DNA of 64,000 nt from Ferrimonas kyonanensis DSM 18153 (GTDB lineage Bacteria; Pseudomonadota; Gammaproteobacteria; Enterobacterales; Shewanellaceae), in assembly GCF_000425405.1 (NCBI RefSeq), contig NZ_AUDJ01000002.1:248001-312000 (forward strand). Direction: 5' to 3'. A model generated the notes under the pieces. The model saw only the letters and a program-made list of their open reading frames with translations, was not told the DNA's origin and made no database searches. The position numbers and the translations under genes are program-made. The first letter of the stretch is position 1; each line of letters starts with the position of its first letter. This document shows positions 8,958 to 17,368 of this stretch, piece after piece.

Positions 8958-10196
8958 TCAGGCCATCATGCCGCGCAGAAATTGCTGCAGTTGCCCCTGT
9001 GAATCGAAGTAACCGGGAACCGGGTAGGGGCTGCGGTAGGTTTCACTGATGATGTTGTCACTCATGCTCTCCAGATCCGCCTCCTTGAGCATGGTCAGTT
9101 CCGGAGTGATGGCCAGAGTCTGACACAATTCATTGACCGCGGTTACCAGCGCTTCGGCCTTGTGCTGGTCGCTGTCGCCCTCGATGCCGATGGCGTCGGC
9201 CATCTGGGCCATGCGGGCACTGGCAAAAGGCAGGTAGAACGCCAGCACGTGGGGCAGCACCATGGCATTGGCCAGTCCGTGGGGGACGCCGTAGCGAGCG
9301 CCCAGTTGATGGGCAATGGCGTGGACCCAGCCGACGCTGGTTCGAGTGAAGGTGACGCCGGCCTGATGAGACGCCAACGCCATCTCCTGGCGGGCTTCGA
9401 CGTCATGCTGTCCCTGGGAGAACGCCCGTGGCAGGTAGGTAAAAATCCGTTTAATGCTGGCCAGGTTCATGGCGTCGGTTTCAGCAGTCGCAAACCGGCT
9501 CAGGTATGACTCCATGGCATGGGTCAGCGCATCCATGCCGGTGGCGGCGGTGATTGCCGGCGGCAACCCCATCATCAGCGAGGCGTCCAGCACCGCCAGA
9601 TCCGGCACCACACTCAGGCTCACCACCACCTTCTTCTGATGGCTGTGTTCATCGGTGATCACCGCGGCAGCGGTGGCTTCCGAGCCGGTGCCGGCGGTGG
9701 TGGGGATGGCCACGAAGAAGGCGCCTTTCTTTCTCAATTTCAGCAGGCCGACGATTTTGCGCGGGTCGATGTGGTTGTGGGCGCAGCCGTTGATCACCTT
9801 GGTGGCATCGATGGAAGAGCCGCCGCCGATGGCGATGACGCTGTCGAATTGATGCTGTCGGCAGTGGCTGATCCCGGCCTCGATCAGGGTGAAGTCCGGG
9901 TCCGGCACAATGTCGCTGAATACCGAATAGGTGAGCTGGTGCCGTTCCAGCGCTTCGGTCAGGCGACCAAACACGGGCAGGGTCACAAACACGTTATCGG
10001 TGATCACCACCGGACGCCGGTAGCCGGATTCGGCCAGGCGGGCGATGGCGTTATCCAGAGACTGATCACCGCTGAGTACCTCGGGGGTGGCGATGGGCAG
10101 GCGCTGAAAAATCGGTCTGGCGATGGCGGCCCAGAGACGATAGAGGCGCTGTCGAAGGGCGAACATCGGGCTGGACGAAGCGTGGGTCTGAGTCAT
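8958..10196 (-). CDS. Iron-containing (group III) alcohol dehydrogenase
   Basis: A cytoplasmic NAD(P)-dependent, metal-dependent alcohol dehydrogenase of 412 residues. The nucleotide-binding motif AIGGGSSIDATK lies at about 122-133 and IPTTAGTGSEAT follows. Metal ligands are supplied by the PDLAVLDASL / GMDALTHAMESY region and by the His residues in WVHAIAHQLG and GVPHGLANAM. An N-terminal extension of about 35 residues precedes the Rossmann-like domain, as in YiaY/EutG-like members with leaders. The physiological alcohol or aldehyde is not deducible. It is single-gene, with a possible operator upstream. Confidence 0.92.
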   Translation of the reverse strand: MTQTHASSSPMFALRQRLYRLWAAIARPIFQRLPIATPEVLSGDQSLDNAIARLAESGYRRPVVITDNVFVTLPVFGRLTEALERHQLTYSVFSDIVPDPDFTLIEAGISHCRQHQFDSVIAIGGGSSIDATKVINGCAHNHIDPRKIVGLLKLRKKGAFFVAIPTTAGTGSEATAAAVITDEHSHQKKVVVSLSVVPDLAVLDASLMMGLPPAITAATGMDALTHAMESYLSRFATAETDAMNLASIKRIFTYLPRAFSQGQHDVEARQEMALASHQAGVTFTRTSVGWVHAIAHQLGARYGVPHGLANAMVLPHVLAFYLPFASARMAQMADAIGIEGDSDQHKAEALVTAVNELCQTLAITPELTMLKEADLESMSDNIISETYRSPYPVPGYFDSQGQLQQFLRGMMA

Positions 10197-10281
10197 AGTC
10201 GGGTTTCCTTACTGGGGCCGCTCCTTGGCTGACGGTGGTTGCAGGCGATGTGGCAGCGGCTGAGGGCGCGCCATTGCCTGC

Positions 10282-10297
10282 TACCGACCAGTCAGTC
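10282..10297. promoter_or_regulatory. Inverted repeat upstream of the alcohol dehydrogenase gene
   Basis: CCGAC-cagtca-GTCGG lies about 90 bp upstream of the dehydrogenase start, in an otherwise gene-free 275-bp stretch. It has the look of a TetR-family operator, but no regulator gene is adjacent. Confidence 0.3.
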
Positions 10298-10471
10298 GGC
10301 TTTAGGTCTAGGCTAGGGCAAACGTCAAGGGAGTGTCAACTGTGGCGAAGAATTTGACCGATTGCAGGGGCGGTGGCCTCCAGGCCGACAGATTTCACCA
10401 CGGGAGGGGAGGTGGACCACCGCAGAATGCGGCGGTGCCGAAGGGGCGCAGCATTTGCTGCCCGGTGGGAC

Positions 10472-11146
10472 TCAGTGGTCGTGACCGTGGTGGTGATTGA
10501 TGGTGTTGGCCTGGCGGCGACTGAAACCTTGAATGATCATCTTCGACAACAGTGGATCCTGCTCGTTGTCGCCGACATCGGCATAATCGGTGGCGGCAAA
10601 CTGATCCCAGTGCTGCATGCGCTGCTGCACATCGATGTCACTGTGGTTGAGCTGCAGCAGGGTCAGAGTCTGTGACGGTGAGCTCAGGGATTGCACTAGT
10701 TGCAGATCCGGTAGCCACACTAGTTCGGTGCCGGCGCCGCTGCGGTGCTGGTGGTGCTCACAGCCGTCGCCCGAGGTGGTGGTCACTGTCAGCGCATTCA
10801 GGGCCACAGGATCCAGCAGTTGCCATTGCCGCTTCCAGGCGCGCTCGCTGTTCAGCGCCTTGAGATCTTCCGGTTGGTATTCGATGGCGCGCTGGTATTG
10901 ATCGAACAGCCGTTCTAAGCGCAGTTGTCCGCCGGCCAGCCGGGTCCAGCGTTCAGTCAGTCCGTCATCGGCCCAGTGCAGGGCGACCTGATTGTCCAGG
11001 CGCACCAGCTCCAGGGAGCGAACCGCCTTACCGGGTTGTTCAAGGCTGTAGTGGGCGATCAGGCGTTGTGGCTGGGCGTCGCACTGGGCCTGGGCCCCCA
11101 GGCTCATCACTAGGGTCAGAGCAAAGAGTATGTGAGTCAGTGTCAT
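10472..11146 (-). CDS. Periplasmic protein with His-rich tail, downstream of alkaline phosphatases
   Basis: The ATG at 11146 is preceded by AGGAG at good spacing, giving 224 residues; an upstream in-frame start to 11167 is less likely. A Sec signal ends near GAQAQ. The mature protein has beta-like segments with Trp/Arg-rich strands, an internal CEHHQHR cluster and a C-terminal NHHHGHDH tail, both typical of metal binding. I do not recognise the family. It lies 51 nt downstream of the lipoprotein alkaline phosphatase on the same strand, separated by a strong stem-loop. A metal-handling role serving the zinc-dependent phosphatases is inference. Confidence 0.75.
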   Translation of the reverse strand: MTLTHILFALTLVMSLGAQAQCDAQPQRLIAHYSLEQPGKAVRSLELVRLDNQVALHWADDGLTERWTRLAGGQLRLERLFDQYQRAIEYQPEDLKALNSERAWKRQWQLLDPVALNALTVTTTSGDGCEHHQHRSGAGTELVWLPDLQLVQSLSSPSQTLTLLQLNHSDIDVQQRMQHWDQFAATDYADVGDNEQDPLLSKMIIQGFSRRQANTINHHHGHDH

Positions 11147-11156
11147 GGGAACTCCT

Positions 11157-11182
11157 AAGGGGAGCACCTTTGTGCTCCCCTT
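11157..11182 (-). terminator. Stem-loop between alkaline phosphatase and His-rich protein genes
   Basis: A perfect 11-bp stem (aaggggagcac / gtgctcccctt). On the transcribed minus strand it lies after the phosphatase stop codon and just before the ribosome site of the next gene. With little T-run it could attenuate or protect the upstream message, lowering expression of the His-rich protein. Confidence 0.6.
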
Positions 11183-11197
11183 GTTGACAGTGGGGGG

Positions 11198-12865
11198 TTA
11201 GTCCAGGGCAGCCTGGGCACGGCCGCTGAGATCCGCCGCGTATTCCATTACGTGGAACAGGTAGTTTTGCTCGTTGGTGCCGGTGACCAGGTGGGCTCCG
11301 GGGCCAGACGCATACACGCCGACGTCTTCGGCGGCATGGGTTTCAGAGCTTCGCGGTACCAGCACCTCCTGGTGGTAACCGGCGGCGGTGGTATCGACCT
11401 CGGTCAGGTCGTGGCGGCCGGTGGCGATGGGCTGGTCATAACCGGCATCGGCGTCGGTTTCATTACCCAGATCCATAAAGCCTCGGCCATTGGTATAGCC
11501 CAGGGTGGTGTAGGGCTTGCCATCGGCGGCGGTGGCCTGTTTGCCGTCGACGCCCACCACTTTGCCCAGAATGGGGTTGCCGCGACGGGGGTAGCCGGCA
11601 ATGGTGAACACATGGCTGTGGTCGGCGGTGACCATCACCAGGGTGTCGTCGGACGAGGTCAGGGCCATCGCCTGCTCAACGGCTTTGGACAGTTCGATGG
11701 TATCGGTGAGGGCGCCGTAGGCGGAGCCGGCGTGGTGGCCGTGGTCGATGCGCCCCGCTTCGACCACCAATAGGTAGCCGTTGTCATTGTTGTCGAGAAT
11801 GTCGATGGCCTTGGCGGTCATCTGGCTCAGAGACGGCTCACCGGCCACGTCGTTGCCGCGATTGGCTTCGTATTGCATGTGCGATTCGTTGAACAGACCG
11901 AAAACCCGGCTGGTGGTGGCGGCATCGATGCCGTCAAATCCGTTCTGGTCGAACACATAGGTGCCGCTTGGGTATTTGGCCTGCCATTCGGCGGTCAGGT
12001 CGCGGCCGTCGGTGCGATCGCCCTCTTTGCTGCTGACGGCATCGGGGCTGTTGTAGGCGGCATCCTTTGGCAGGAAGTGGCGGCGGCCGCCGCCCATGAC
12101 CACGTCCAGACCATCGACATCCAGGCCGTCAATGCGGCTTTCCAGGTAGGTCTCAAAGTGGACCAGTTGATCGGCAATGTCTGCGGTGCCGGCGGCCACC
12201 GCCTCGTCGGGCAGGTCGGAGACGTCTTCCCAGTTACGATCTGCCGACTTGGCGTAGGTGGCGGCGGGGGTGGCGTGAGTAATTCGGGCGGTGGAGATCA
12301 CTCCGGTGGCCATGCCGGCGATCTCTGCCATCTCGATGGCTGTCATCAGTTCATTGCCCGCCACGGTGCGATAATCACCGCGAATCACGTCTTCATCGAC
12401 GCCAATGACGCCGACGTCGGTTTTGACGCCGCTGATGAGGGCGGTCATGGTGCCGGCGGAATCCGGCGTTTGGGCATCGACGTTGTAAGTCTTTACCAAT
12501 CCGGCGTAGGGGAAGGCATCAAAACTGAGGCTGTTTTCCTCACCGCTGCCGCCCTTGAGCTGGCCATCGAGGATTCGGGCGGCGGTTACGGTGGACACGC
12601 CCATGCCGTCGCCGACAAACAGAATCACGTTTTTGGCGCCGCCGCGTTTGGCGTTGTTTGGCCGGTCAATGGTGGATTGTAATGCCTGTTCGGCATCGGC
12701 GTACCAAGGGCTGTCGGTGTTGGTGGCGATGTCGGCCTTGGTGATTTCAACGGCGCCCGTCGGAGGGGTACCGCCGCCGGTCTGGCTGTTGTCATCGTCG
12801 TCGCTGCAGGCCGTCAGTGAGGAGGTGATGGCCAGGGCCAGCAGAGTCTTAGTCAGGGTTTTCAT
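11198..12865 (-). CDS. Alkaline phosphatase, lipoprotein form
   Basis: A PhoA-superfamily metallo-phosphomonoesterase of 555 residues. The ATG at 12865 is chosen because AAGGA lies 9 nt upstream; an ATG 9 nt earlier abuts that site. The signal ends SLTAC (Cys20), so the protein is lipid-anchored, followed by an acidic, Gly-rich spacer. Visible active-site elements are FVGDGMGVST (metal Asp), the nucleophile Ser in PDSAGTMTA, GRIDHGHHAGSAY and ADHSHVF, plus SSETHAAEDVGVYASGPGAH near the end. It is a close paralogue of the gene 12 nt upstream, sharing long near-identical stretches. It lacks two Cys residues that the paralogue carries. Confidence 0.93.
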   Translation of the reverse strand: MKTLTKTLLALAITSSLTACSDDDDNSQTGGGTPPTGAVEITKADIATNTDSPWYADAEQALQSTIDRPNNAKRGGAKNVILFVGDGMGVSTVTAARILDGQLKGGSGEENSLSFDAFPYAGLVKTYNVDAQTPDSAGTMTALISGVKTDVGVIGVDEDVIRGDYRTVAGNELMTAIEMAEIAGMATGVISTARITHATPAATYAKSADRNWEDVSDLPDEAVAAGTADIADQLVHFETYLESRIDGLDVDGLDVVMGGGRRHFLPKDAAYNSPDAVSSKEGDRTDGRDLTAEWQAKYPSGTYVFDQNGFDGIDAATTSRVFGLFNESHMQYEANRGNDVAGEPSLSQMTAKAIDILDNNDNGYLLVVEAGRIDHGHHAGSAYGALTDTIELSKAVEQAMALTSSDDTLVMVTADHSHVFTIAGYPRRGNPILGKVVGVDGKQATAADGKPYTTLGYTNGRGFMDLGNETDADAGYDQPIATGRHDLTEVDTTAAGYHQEVLVPRSSETHAAEDVGVYASGPGAHLVTGTNEQNYLFHVMEYAADLSGRAQAALD

Positions 12866-12877
12866 TGTCGGCATTCC

Positions 12878-14455
12878 TTACTTAGCGACCAGGGTGAGGG
12901 CATTGTCGATGAGGTGGAAAATCTGGTTCTGTTCCATCACCCCTTGGGCGAACTGAGCCCCAGGCCCGTTGGCGTGCAGGCTGATGTCTTCCCCGGCGTG
13001 GGTTTCAGAACTCAGCGGAATCAGCGCTTCCTGATGGTAGCCGCTGGCGGTAGTGTCGATGGCGCTGATGTCGATGCGGCCATTGGCTGCGGCTTCGCCA
13101 TAGCCGGCGTCGGCGTCGGTTTCATCGCCCAGATCGCGGAATCCCAGGCCATTGGTGTAGCCAGCGGTGGTGTAGGGCAGACCATTGGCATCGGTGGAGA
13201 GGTTGCCTGAGGTGTCCACCACCTTGCCCAGAATCGGGTTGCCGCGGCGGGGATAGCCCGCCAGGGTGAATACATGGCTGTGGTCGGCGGTAACCAGAAT
13301 CAGGGTGTCGTCACTGGCGTGTTGGCGGGCCAGTTCGACGGCATTGGAGAACTCAATGGTGTCGGTGAGGGCGTTGTAGGCAGAGCCGGCATGGTGACCG
13401 TGGTCGATGCGACCGGACTCGACCACCAGCAGATAGCCATTGTCGTTGTTGTCGAGTATGTCGATGGCCTTGGCGGTCATCTCACTCAGGGACGGTTCAC
13501 CGCCGAGATCGTTAGTGCGATCGGCCTCGTAACGCATGTGCGACTCGTTGAACAGGCCAAGTACCTGAGTGGCGGTGGTCGCATCGATGGCGTCAAAGCC
13601 GGCCTGGTTGTAGACGTAGTTGCCTTGAGGGTACTTGGCCTGCCACTCGGCGGTCAGGTCGCGGCCGTCGGTGCGATCGCCCTCGATGGCGCTGACGGCG
13701 TCGTCGGTGTTGTAGGCTTCGTCTTTGGGTAGGAAGTGGCGGCGGCCGCCGCCCATGACCACGTCGATGCCATCGACGTCGGCGCCGTCGAAGCGGGCCT
13801 CAAGCAGCGTTTCAAAGTTGATCAGCTGGTCGGCAATGTCCTGACAGCCGCCATTGACCGCCGCTTCTGGCATGTCAGAGATGTCCTCCCAGTTGCGGTC
13901 AGCAGATTTGGCGTAGGTGGCGGCGGGCGTAGCATGGGTGATGCGGGCAGTGGAGATCACCCCGGTGGCCAGGCCTTTCAGCTCTGCCAGTTCCAGGGCG
14001 GTGGTCAGTTCATTGCCGGCCACGGTGCTGCAGTCGCCCCGGCTGATGTCCTCATCGATACTGATGACGCCAACGTCGGTCTTAACGCCGGTGATCATCG
14101 CCGTCATGGTGCCGGCGGAGTCCGGAGTCTGGGCATCGACGTTGTAGGTCTTCACCAACGCGGTGTGGTCGAATTTCTCAAAGCTGAGGGCGTTATCTTC
14201 GCCCTGCAACCCCTGCTGCTGGCCTTCCAGAATGCGGGCGGCAGTGAGAGTAGAAACTCCCATGCCATCGCCGACAAACAGGATGACGTTCTTGGCCTTG
14301 GTGCGAGTTTCCGGCGCCAGTTTATTGTTCAGAGTTTGTTGGCTTTGCTGATACCAAGGGTTGCTGGCCTGGTAGTTTGGCAGAACCTGGCTGACAGCGC
14401 TGTGGCTGATGGCCAGTGCCACGGCAGTGGCGACGGTGCCCCATACGTGTTTCAT
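12878..14455 (-). CDS. Alkaline phosphatase, secreted soluble form
   Basis: A 525-residue PhoA-superfamily phosphatase. The ATG at 14455 has AGGAAG about 6 nt upstream. A Sec signal (AVALAISHSAVSQ) without lipobox predicts a soluble periplasmic or exported enzyme. It has the same catalytic set as its paralogue: FVGDGMGVST, PDSAGTMTA, GRIDHGHHAGSAY, ADHSHVF, SSETHAGEDISLHANGPGAQ. Two Cys (in RGDCSTVAG and NGGCQDIAD) are replaced by Tyr and Thr in the lipoprotein copy and may form a disulfide. It is first in the three-gene unit. I see no clear Pho box, and phosphate regulation is only an expectation from the enzyme type. Confidence 0.93.
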   Translation of the reverse strand: MKHVWGTVATAVALAISHSAVSQVLPNYQASNPWYQQSQQTLNNKLAPETRTKAKNVILFVGDGMGVSTLTAARILEGQQQGLQGEDNALSFEKFDHTALVKTYNVDAQTPDSAGTMTAMITGVKTDVGVISIDEDISRGDCSTVAGNELTTALELAELKGLATGVISTARITHATPAATYAKSADRNWEDISDMPEAAVNGGCQDIADQLINFETLLEARFDGADVDGIDVVMGGGRRHFLPKDEAYNTDDAVSAIEGDRTDGRDLTAEWQAKYPQGNYVYNQAGFDAIDATTATQVLGLFNESHMRYEADRTNDLGGEPSLSEMTAKAIDILDNNDNGYLLVVESGRIDHGHHAGSAYNALTDTIEFSNAVELARQHASDDTLILVTADHSHVFTLAGYPRRGNPILGKVVDTSGNLSTDANGLPYTTAGYTNGLGFRDLGDETDADAGYGEAAANGRIDISAIDTTASGYHQEALIPLSSETHAGEDISLHANGPGAQFAQGVMEQNQIFHLIDNALTLVAK

Positions 14456-14555
14456 AACGGCTTCCTGTAGGTAGTTGTCCTTAATGTGTAAGCGCAAGCA
14501 GGTTAGCCGTGGTGTGTGTCGAATGGGTTAAGCTCAGGTGTCAGAATTGTGAATC

Positions 14556-14587
14556 AAAAAAGGCCGCAACAGCGGCCTTTTTTAGAT
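14556..14587. terminator. Bidirectional-looking terminator between crr and alkaline phosphatase region
   Basis: aaaaaaggccgc-aaca-gcggccttttttt is a perfect stem flanked by A and T runs. It lies just after the crr stop codon and serves the pts operon, which is transcribed leftward. Confidence 0.88.
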
Positions 14588-14598
14588 AATTGCGTAGC

Positions 14599-15105
14599 TT
14601 ACAGGAAGACTTGCAGGGCCGGAGTCTCCCCCCCGACCGCTTCGCCTTCGGCCTTGTGAAGGTCTTTAACGTCTTCCATATTGGCGATCACCAGCGGAGT
14701 TAATACGCTCTTGGCGTGCTGGCGCAGGTAGTCGAGATCGAACTTGAGCACCGGATCGCCGGCCTTGACTCGCTGACCCTCTTGGGCGATGCGCTCGAAG
14801 CCGTTGCCTCGCAGTTCCACCGTATCGATGCCGAAGTGGACAAACAACTCCAGTCCCAGGGGCGATTCGATAGAAAAGGCGTGATTGGATTCGAAAATCT
14901 TGCCAATGGTGCCATCGATGGGCGCGTAGATGGTGTCACCGTCAGGATCGATGGCGATGCCATCTCCGATGATTTTGCGTGAGAACACCACATCAGGGAC
15001 TTTTTCGATATCCACCACTTCGCCGGACACCGGGGCGATGACCTCGATGCCACCGGTGGGGGAAGCGCTTTTCATCATTCTTTGCATGCGGCTGAAAAAT
15101 CCCAT
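14599..15105 (-). CDS. crr: PTS glucose-type phosphocarrier IIA
   Basis: A 168-residue cytoplasmic EIIA-Glc that accepts phosphate from HPr and, in enteric bacteria, also signals carbon status. The phosphorylated and assisting histidines are both present and fall at the same numbers as in E. coli: H75 in SNHAFSIES and H90 in ELFVHFGIDTVEL. The ATG at 15105 is preferred over a GTG two codons upstream. It is the last gene of ptsH-ptsI-crr, about 60 nt after ptsI, and is followed by a strong terminator. No EIIBC transporter lies in this window. Confidence 0.95.
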   Translation of the reverse strand: MGFFSRMQRMMKSASPTGGIEVIAPVSGEVVDIEKVPDVVFSRKIIGDGIAIDPDGDTIYAPIDGTIGKIFESNHAFSIESPLGLELFVHFGIDTVELRGNGFERIAQEGQRVKAGDPVLKFDLDYLRQHAKSVLTPLVIANMEDVKDLHKAEGEAVGGETPALQVFL

Positions 15106-15163
15106 GGCCACCTCTTTTCCTTTATCCCTGTTATCGTTGATATTATCGGATTTTTATTTTAAA

Positions 15164-16852
15164 TCACAGCGAGTTAAGTATAGAGCCTAATTCCCGGGTA
15201 GTTTGGGTCTTCAGGGCTCGGTCGAGCAGTTGCTGACATTGGCTGACTTTGAGCCGTGCCAACACCGATTTAATCAGTGGTCGCTGGGTCGGCACCAGCG
15301 ACAGGCCATCGATGCCCATGGCCAGCAACAGAGGCAACGCCTTGGGGTCAGAGGCCATCTCTCCACACAGGGTGATGTTCAGGCCGTGGGTTTTGGCACG
15401 GCTGCAGCAGTAGGCCAGAGCCCGTATCATGGCCGGTGACACCGGCCGGTACCATTTCGACAGCGTCGGGTCATTGCGGTCGGCCGCGTACAGGTATTGG
15501 GTCAAATCGTTGGTACCGATGCTGATGAAATCCAGCAGTGGCGCCATGGCATCGATGTTCATTACGGCCGCCGGAGTCTCGACCATCACTCCCAACTGCG
15601 GTTGTCGGCTATGGGGCCCCAGTGGCAGATCCGCTGCCGCCTGCTGGTACAGTTCGCTCAGTTGTTGCAGCTCTTCCACCTGGTTGACCATTGGCACCAG
15701 CATCTTGATCTCAAACTCCTGGCTCAATCGAGCGATGGCCTTGAGCTGAGGTAACAGCAGTTGCGGCTGTTCCAATCCCAGGCGAATTCCCCGGTGGCCC
15801 AGGGCCGGATTGGCTTCATCCGGCATCTCGTCCAGCATCTTGTCGGCGCCAAAGTCGAACAGGCGGATGGTCATAGAGTGGGGGGCTATCGCTTCGGCGA
15901 TGGTGCGGTAGGTCTGGTACTGCTCCTGGGCGTTGGGCAGGCTGAGCCGATCCATAAACAGCAGTTCGGTTCTAAGCAGACCGATCTCCCGGCAACCGTA
16001 ACGGGCCACCTGGGGCAGCTCGGCCAGGGTCGAGACGTTGGCACCGATGCTGAATTCGTTGCCGTCGGCATCGGTGGCGGCAGACAGGGCGTCGGCTTCA
16101 ATGGCTTGTTGGCGCTCCTGCCATTGCTCGAAGCGGACCTCGAACGCTTCGGACTGGACTCGGGAGGGGTTGATGGTGACCGTGCCCTGTTCGCCATCAA
16201 GCAGAATCTCTTGGTGGTGAGGCAGACCCGCCAGCTGTTCCGGTGTCACCACCATCAACGGAATCTGCATGCCCCGAGCCAGGATGGCCAGGTGGTCCTG
16301 ATAGGTCGCCTGGCTGACCACCAGCCCAGCAATGTCTGGATAACGCAGGAATTCCGCTGGCGACAGGTAATCCACTACCAGCACCTGTTTTTCATTGAGA
16401 CTGGTGGGCAGCGGACAGCGGTGGCCGAGGGCATGCTGAATGAGGCGCTGTTTTAGCTGAGCCAGTTCGACGCCGCGCTTGCACAGGTTGGCGTCTTCAA
16501 TCGCGCTGATTTCATCCACCATCGGCGACAGTACCCGCTCGATGGCACTGGCGGCATTGCAGTGGTGCAGCTCGACATGGTGGCACATATCCTGGGCCAG
16601 CTCGTCGTCCATCAACATCAGCCGGTCGGCTTCCATTAACTGACGTTCGTCGTCGGACAAGGCTTGGGACAACAGGGCATCCAGGGCCGCGACTTCGGCT
16701 TGCAGGGCCTGATGAATGTGGGCGATTTCGCCGGCGACTTCGTTTTCATCGACTCGAGAGTGATCCACCGGTGTAATGCGGCGGTGACATCGGTAGCTGC
16801 TGCCCCGGATCAGTCCGGTAGAGAGTACCTGTGCAACGATGGTCTGTGACAC
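15164..16852 (-). CDS. ptsI: PTS enzyme I, divergent
   Basis: Enzyme I passes phosphate from PEP to HPr. The GTG start at 16852 has AGGAGG 7 nt upstream. The 562-residue protein keeps the C-terminal PEP domain: GLLRTELLFMDR, LFDFGADK, GVMVETPAAV, ISIGTNDLTQYL and the catalytic Cys496 in LCGEMASD. The N-terminal phosphohistidine domain is unusual. The canonical GGxTSHxxIxAR around the active His reads TYQDHLAILAR here (His187 retained, TS lost), and the usual N-terminal SPGIAxG motif is STGLIRG. Operon position between ptsH and crr supports the call. The unusual flank may reflect co-evolution with a divergent HPr. Confidence 0.92.
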   Translation of the reverse strand: MSQTIVAQVLSTGLIRGSSYRCHRRITPVDHSRVDENEVAGEIAHIHQALQAEVAALDALLSQALSDDERQLMEADRLMLMDDELAQDMCHHVELHHCNAASAIERVLSPMVDEISAIEDANLCKRGVELAQLKQRLIQHALGHRCPLPTSLNEKQVLVVDYLSPAEFLRYPDIAGLVVSQATYQDHLAILARGMQIPLMVVTPEQLAGLPHHQEILLDGEQGTVTINPSRVQSEAFEVRFEQWQERQQAIEADALSAATDADGNEFSIGANVSTLAELPQVARYGCREIGLLRTELLFMDRLSLPNAQEQYQTYRTIAEAIAPHSMTIRLFDFGADKMLDEMPDEANPALGHRGIRLGLEQPQLLLPQLKAIARLSQEFEIKMLVPMVNQVEELQQLSELYQQAAADLPLGPHSRQPQLGVMVETPAAVMNIDAMAPLLDFISIGTNDLTQYLYAADRNDPTLSKWYRPVSPAMIRALAYCCSRAKTHGLNITLCGEMASDPKALPLLLAMGIDGLSLVPTQRPLIKSVLARLKVSQCQQLLDRALKTQTTRELGSILNSL

Positions 16853-16950
16853 TCCGTGTCCTCCTGCGGCGATGCCGCACTGTGCAATGTCGGGTGGTGC
16901 GAACCGCTCGGCTGGGCGAGGGTCGGTATTCGGTTGCTGTTAAGGCGACG

Positions 16951-17208
16951 TCATTCCAAGGTGGCGATAAAGCGGCACAGGCTATCGACGGCCTGCTCTG
17001 CCTGATCACCGCTGGCGGTGACTTCGATTTCGGTACCGCTGACCAGGCTCAGGGTTTGCAGCCGATATAAGCTTTTGGCGCTGGCCTGCTTGCCGTTACA
17101 AAACACGATGATATCGCAGGGAAACTGTTTGGCCTGCTGGACCAACAGGGCCGCAGGACGGGTATGAATGCCTTGCTTGGCGGCAATGGTGACGGACTGA
17201 CGATACAT
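16951..17208 (-). CDS. ptsH: PTS phosphocarrier HPr
   Basis: An 85-residue HPr with the phosphorylated His15 in KQGIHTRPAALLV and the conserved Ser46 in QASAKSLYRLQTL. It carries phosphate from enzyme I to EIIA. The first gene of ptsH-ptsI-crr, it is separated from ptsI by 98 nt, longer than usual. Two Cys (FPCDIIVFCNG) lie in a strand where most HPr proteins have none. Confidence 0.94.
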   Translation of the reverse strand: MYRQSVTIAAKQGIHTRPAALLVQQAKQFPCDIIVFCNGKQASAKSLYRLQTLSLVSGTEIEVTASGDQAEQAVDSLCRFIATLE

Positions 17209-17333
17209 GCTTGGCCTTGGTGCTGGAACGACGGGCTCAGGATACTGTTACACAAGGTTTCGGTCAATATTATCGCCGCCATAGCGGCACTTTGGTGGCA
17301 GGGAATCGGGTCGGGGAGTGGCGCCGGAGTCAG

Positions 17334-17359
17334 CACGGCTGCCCGCGGGGGCAGCCGTG
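17334..17359. terminator. GC-rich stem-loop after the chemoreceptor gene
   Basis: A perfect 11-bp stem (cacggctgccc / gggcagccgtg) just past the chemoreceptor stop codon on the minus strand. It has no T-run, so it may be a weak terminator or an mRNA-stabilising hairpin. Confidence 0.45.
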
Positions 17360-17368
17360 AGTCGAGGG

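Noticed and set aside
11873-14470. Long plus-strand frames opposite the alkaline phosphatases
   Set aside because: Gly/Val/Asp-rich antisense shadows; both phosphatase genes have complete active sites.
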